Shown here: piece by piece, positions 6,043-6,863 of the stretch
How positions within the stretch are numbered: position 1 is the first letter of the stretch
Layout: each line of letters begins with the position of its first letter
Assembly (NCBI GenBank): GCA_021790375.1
Contig: JAJYEB010000103.1
Location: forward strand, 1 to 6,863
Length of the DNA: 6,863 nt
From: Chloroflexota bacterium
GTDB lineage: Bacteria; Chloroflexota; Limnocylindria; Limnocylindrales; CSP1-4
Reading direction: 5' to 3'
Notes under the pieces: model-generated
What the model saw: the letters and a program-made list of their open reading frames with translations, nothing else
Told to the model about the DNA's origin: nothing
Database searches by the model: none
Made by a program: the position numbers and the translations under genes

Positions 6043-6119
6043 TGGTGGGCGGTAGAGGACTCGAACCCCTGACATCCTCGGTGTAAGCGAGGCGCTCTGA
6101 CCAGCTGAGCTAACCGCCC
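6043..6119 (-). tRNA. trnV: tRNA-Val (UAC)
   Basis: The acceptor stem pairs GGGCGGT (6113-6119) with ACCGCCC (6047-6053). The discriminator is A and CCA is encoded (6043-6045). The anticodon TAC is at 6083-6085 in a CTTACAC loop. One G-U pair is present in the T-stem. It is the last tRNA of the second cluster. No intrinsic terminator with a T-run is seen between it and the phosphoesterase start. Confidence 0.96.
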
Positions 6120-6130
6120 GTGAAACGAGG

Positions 6131-6153
6131 CGCGGCGCCCGGTGGGCGCCGCG
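6131..6153 (-). other. Strong hairpin between tRNA-Leu(GAG) and tRNA-Val
   Basis: Bases 6131-6140 and 6144-6153 form a perfect 10-bp GC stem around a three-base loop. On the minus strand GCCTCGTTTC follows, a weak U-tract starting only six bases after the stem. It could be a partial terminator that lowers tRNA-Val relative to the Leu tRNAs, or a processing structure. The 55-nt gap is the longest within either tRNA cluster. Confidence 0.55.
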
Positions 6154-6174
6154 TCGGACTCAGTGTCGAGAGGG

Positions 6175-6259
6175 TGGTGCCCAGGCCGGGACTTGAACCC
6201 GGATGACTTGCGTCATACGCCCCTCAAACGTACGCGTATACCAATTCCGCCACCTGGGC
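6175..6259 (-). tRNA. trnL: tRNA-Leu (GAG)
   Basis: This class II tRNA of 85 nt has a long variable arm. The acceptor stem pairs GCCCAGG (6253-6259) with CCTGGGC (6179-6185). The discriminator is A, as required for Leu, and CCA is encoded (6175-6177). The anticodon GAG is at 6223-6225. It lies 29 nt after tRNA-Leu(CAG). Confidence 0.95.
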
Positions 6260-6288
6260 ACGAGCGCCGCGAGAACCGTCCGCCAGGG

Positions 6289-6375
6289 TGGTACCGAGGA
6301 AGGGAGTCGAACCCATACGCCCTTGCGGGCACTAGCTCCTGAAGCTAGCGCGTCTACCTATTCCGCCACCTCGGC
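6289..6375 (-). tRNA. trnL: tRNA-Leu (CAG)
   Basis: This class II tRNA of 87 nt has the variable-arm stem TGCCCGCAAGGGCG. The acceptor stem pairs GCCGAGG (6369-6375) with CCTCGGT (6293-6299), with a G-U first pair. The discriminator is A and CCA is encoded (6289-6291). The anticodon CAG is at 6339-6341 in a CTAGC/GCTAG stem. It is the first tRNA of the cluster and lies only 18 nt beyond the stop of the binding-protein gene. Confidence 0.95.
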
Positions 6376-6393
6376 CCGCTCCGGTCGGGCCGG

Positions 6394-6863
6394 TCACTGC
6401 CCGGCCGGCTTCGCGAGGCGCCATGTTAGCACATCCCAGAATCGCTCCCCGGGGTCCGACAGGAGCCGCGGCGCCGGTCCCTGGACCGTGTCCCGGACCA
6501 CGTACGGGAAGTCCGAGTACACCAGCGGCAGGATCGGCAGCTCCTGCGCCAGGTCCGCCTCGACCGCCGCCACCCGCGTCGCACGCGTCGCCTGCGGTGC
6601 GTAGGCGCGGGCCGCCTCGAGGAGCGGGTCGAGCTTGACCGACTGGAAGCCGCTCAGGTTCGATCCGCCCACCGCCGCCTGCGCGGACGCGAGCAGGGGG
6701 TACAGGTCGGCGTCCAGGCCCACGTTCAGGTCGACCACGGCCGCGTCGTACACGCCGGGCACCAGCTTCTGGTTGATGGCCTGGTCCGCGCTCATCACGG
6801 TGAACCTCGCGGGGAGCCCGATCGCCTTCCAGTCGGCCGCGATCTGCGTGGCAATCGCGTAGT
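6394..6863 (-). CDS. ABC-transporter solute-binding protein, family 5 (C-terminal part)
   Basis: This is a partial gene. The last 155 codons and the TGA (6394-6396) are visible, and the 5' part lies beyond the right edge. The piece reads like the C-terminal lobe of peptide/nickel-type binding proteins (SBP_bac_5). It has a helix IATQIAADWKAIGLPARF at the visible start, then the strand KLVPGVYDAAVVDL. A LDADLYPLL segment stands where the family often has DPd. The helix LAQELPILPLVYSDFPYVVRD follows, and the protein ends LAKPAGQ. Family knowledge: such proteins bind oligopeptides, nickel, sugars or similar ligands outside the membrane and deliver them to an ABC permease. The ligand cannot be inferred and the permease genes are not in view. 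The reading frame is open to the window edge, and the tRNA promoter lies within its last codons. Confidence 0.85.
   Translation of the reverse strand, partial: YAIATQIAADWKAIGLPARFTVMSADQAINQKLVPGVYDAAVVDLNVGLDADLYPLLASAQAAVGGSNLSGFQSVKLDPLLEAARAYAPQATRATRVAAVEADLAQELPILPLVYSDFPYVVRDTVQGPAPRLLSDPGERFWDVLTWRLAKPAGQ
6423..6434 (-). promoter_or_regulatory. Candidate promoter of the Leu-Leu-Val tRNA cluster, inside the upstream gene
   Basis: ATGTGCTAACAT on the minus strand contains TAACAT (6423-6428) as a -10 with an upstream TGTGC extension, the same TGTGCTA word as before tRNA-Phe. It lies 48 nt before tRNA-Leu(CAG) and within the last codons of the solute-binding protein. No good -35 is visible at the usual spacing. 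Confidence 0.45.

Noticed and set aside
4765..6072. Plus-strand frame of 435 codons
   Set aside because: It is antisense to the phosphoesterase and extends into tRNA-Val. It shows no recognisable domain.
5875..6075. 67-codon N-terminal extension of the phosphoesterase
   Set aside because: It would start inside tRNA-Val and put an Arg/Gly-rich stretch before the signal peptide. The ATG at 5874 fits much better.

Overview
This is a very GC-rich bacterial chromosome segment. It carries ordinary housekeeping genes and no clear phage, plasmid or transposon genes. The GC content, GTG start use, encoded CCA ends on all seven tRNAs and the lemA-htpX pair fit a Chloroflexota (for example a Limnocylindria-like lineage) or an actinobacterium. 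This placement is a guess from sequence style, not from a marker gene.

Layout from left to right. Bases 95-245 hold three copies of a 29-nt repeat at an exact 61-nt period with two unrelated 32-nt spacers. That is the geometry of a type I-E CRISPR array, but no cas gene is in view. A possible 47-codon ORF (322-465) overlaps by ATGA the start of a polytopic membrane glycosyltransferase of the GT87/DUF2029 type (462-1745, + strand). Everything after that lies on the minus strand. A four-tRNA cluster is transcribed Phe-Gly-Gln-Cys and ends in an intrinsic terminator at 1792-1818 that faces the glycosyltransferase. About 700 bp without a credible gene (2229-2939) hold three different direct-repeat families. 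The last is a 14-bp tandem array that runs up to and over the stop codon of htpX. Then come lemA and htpX (lemA upstream, 76 bp apart, probably one operon), a secreted or lipid-anchored phosphoesterase (4711-5874), a second tRNA cluster transcribed Leu(CAG)-Leu(GAG)-Val(UAC), and the C-terminal 155 codons of a family 5 ABC-transporter solute-binding protein that runs off the right edge.

Functionally, LemA and the M48 protease HtpX belong to membrane-protein quality control, and the phosphoesterase, glycosyltransferase and binding protein are envelope or export proteins. The two tRNA clusters share an extended -10 word (TGTGCTA) at comparable distances upstream of their first tRNA. The second of these promoters is embedded in the 3' end of the binding-protein gene.

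No complete new system can be shown here. The items most worth follow-up are the cas-less mini CRISPR array and the 14-bp array fused to the htpX 3' end.
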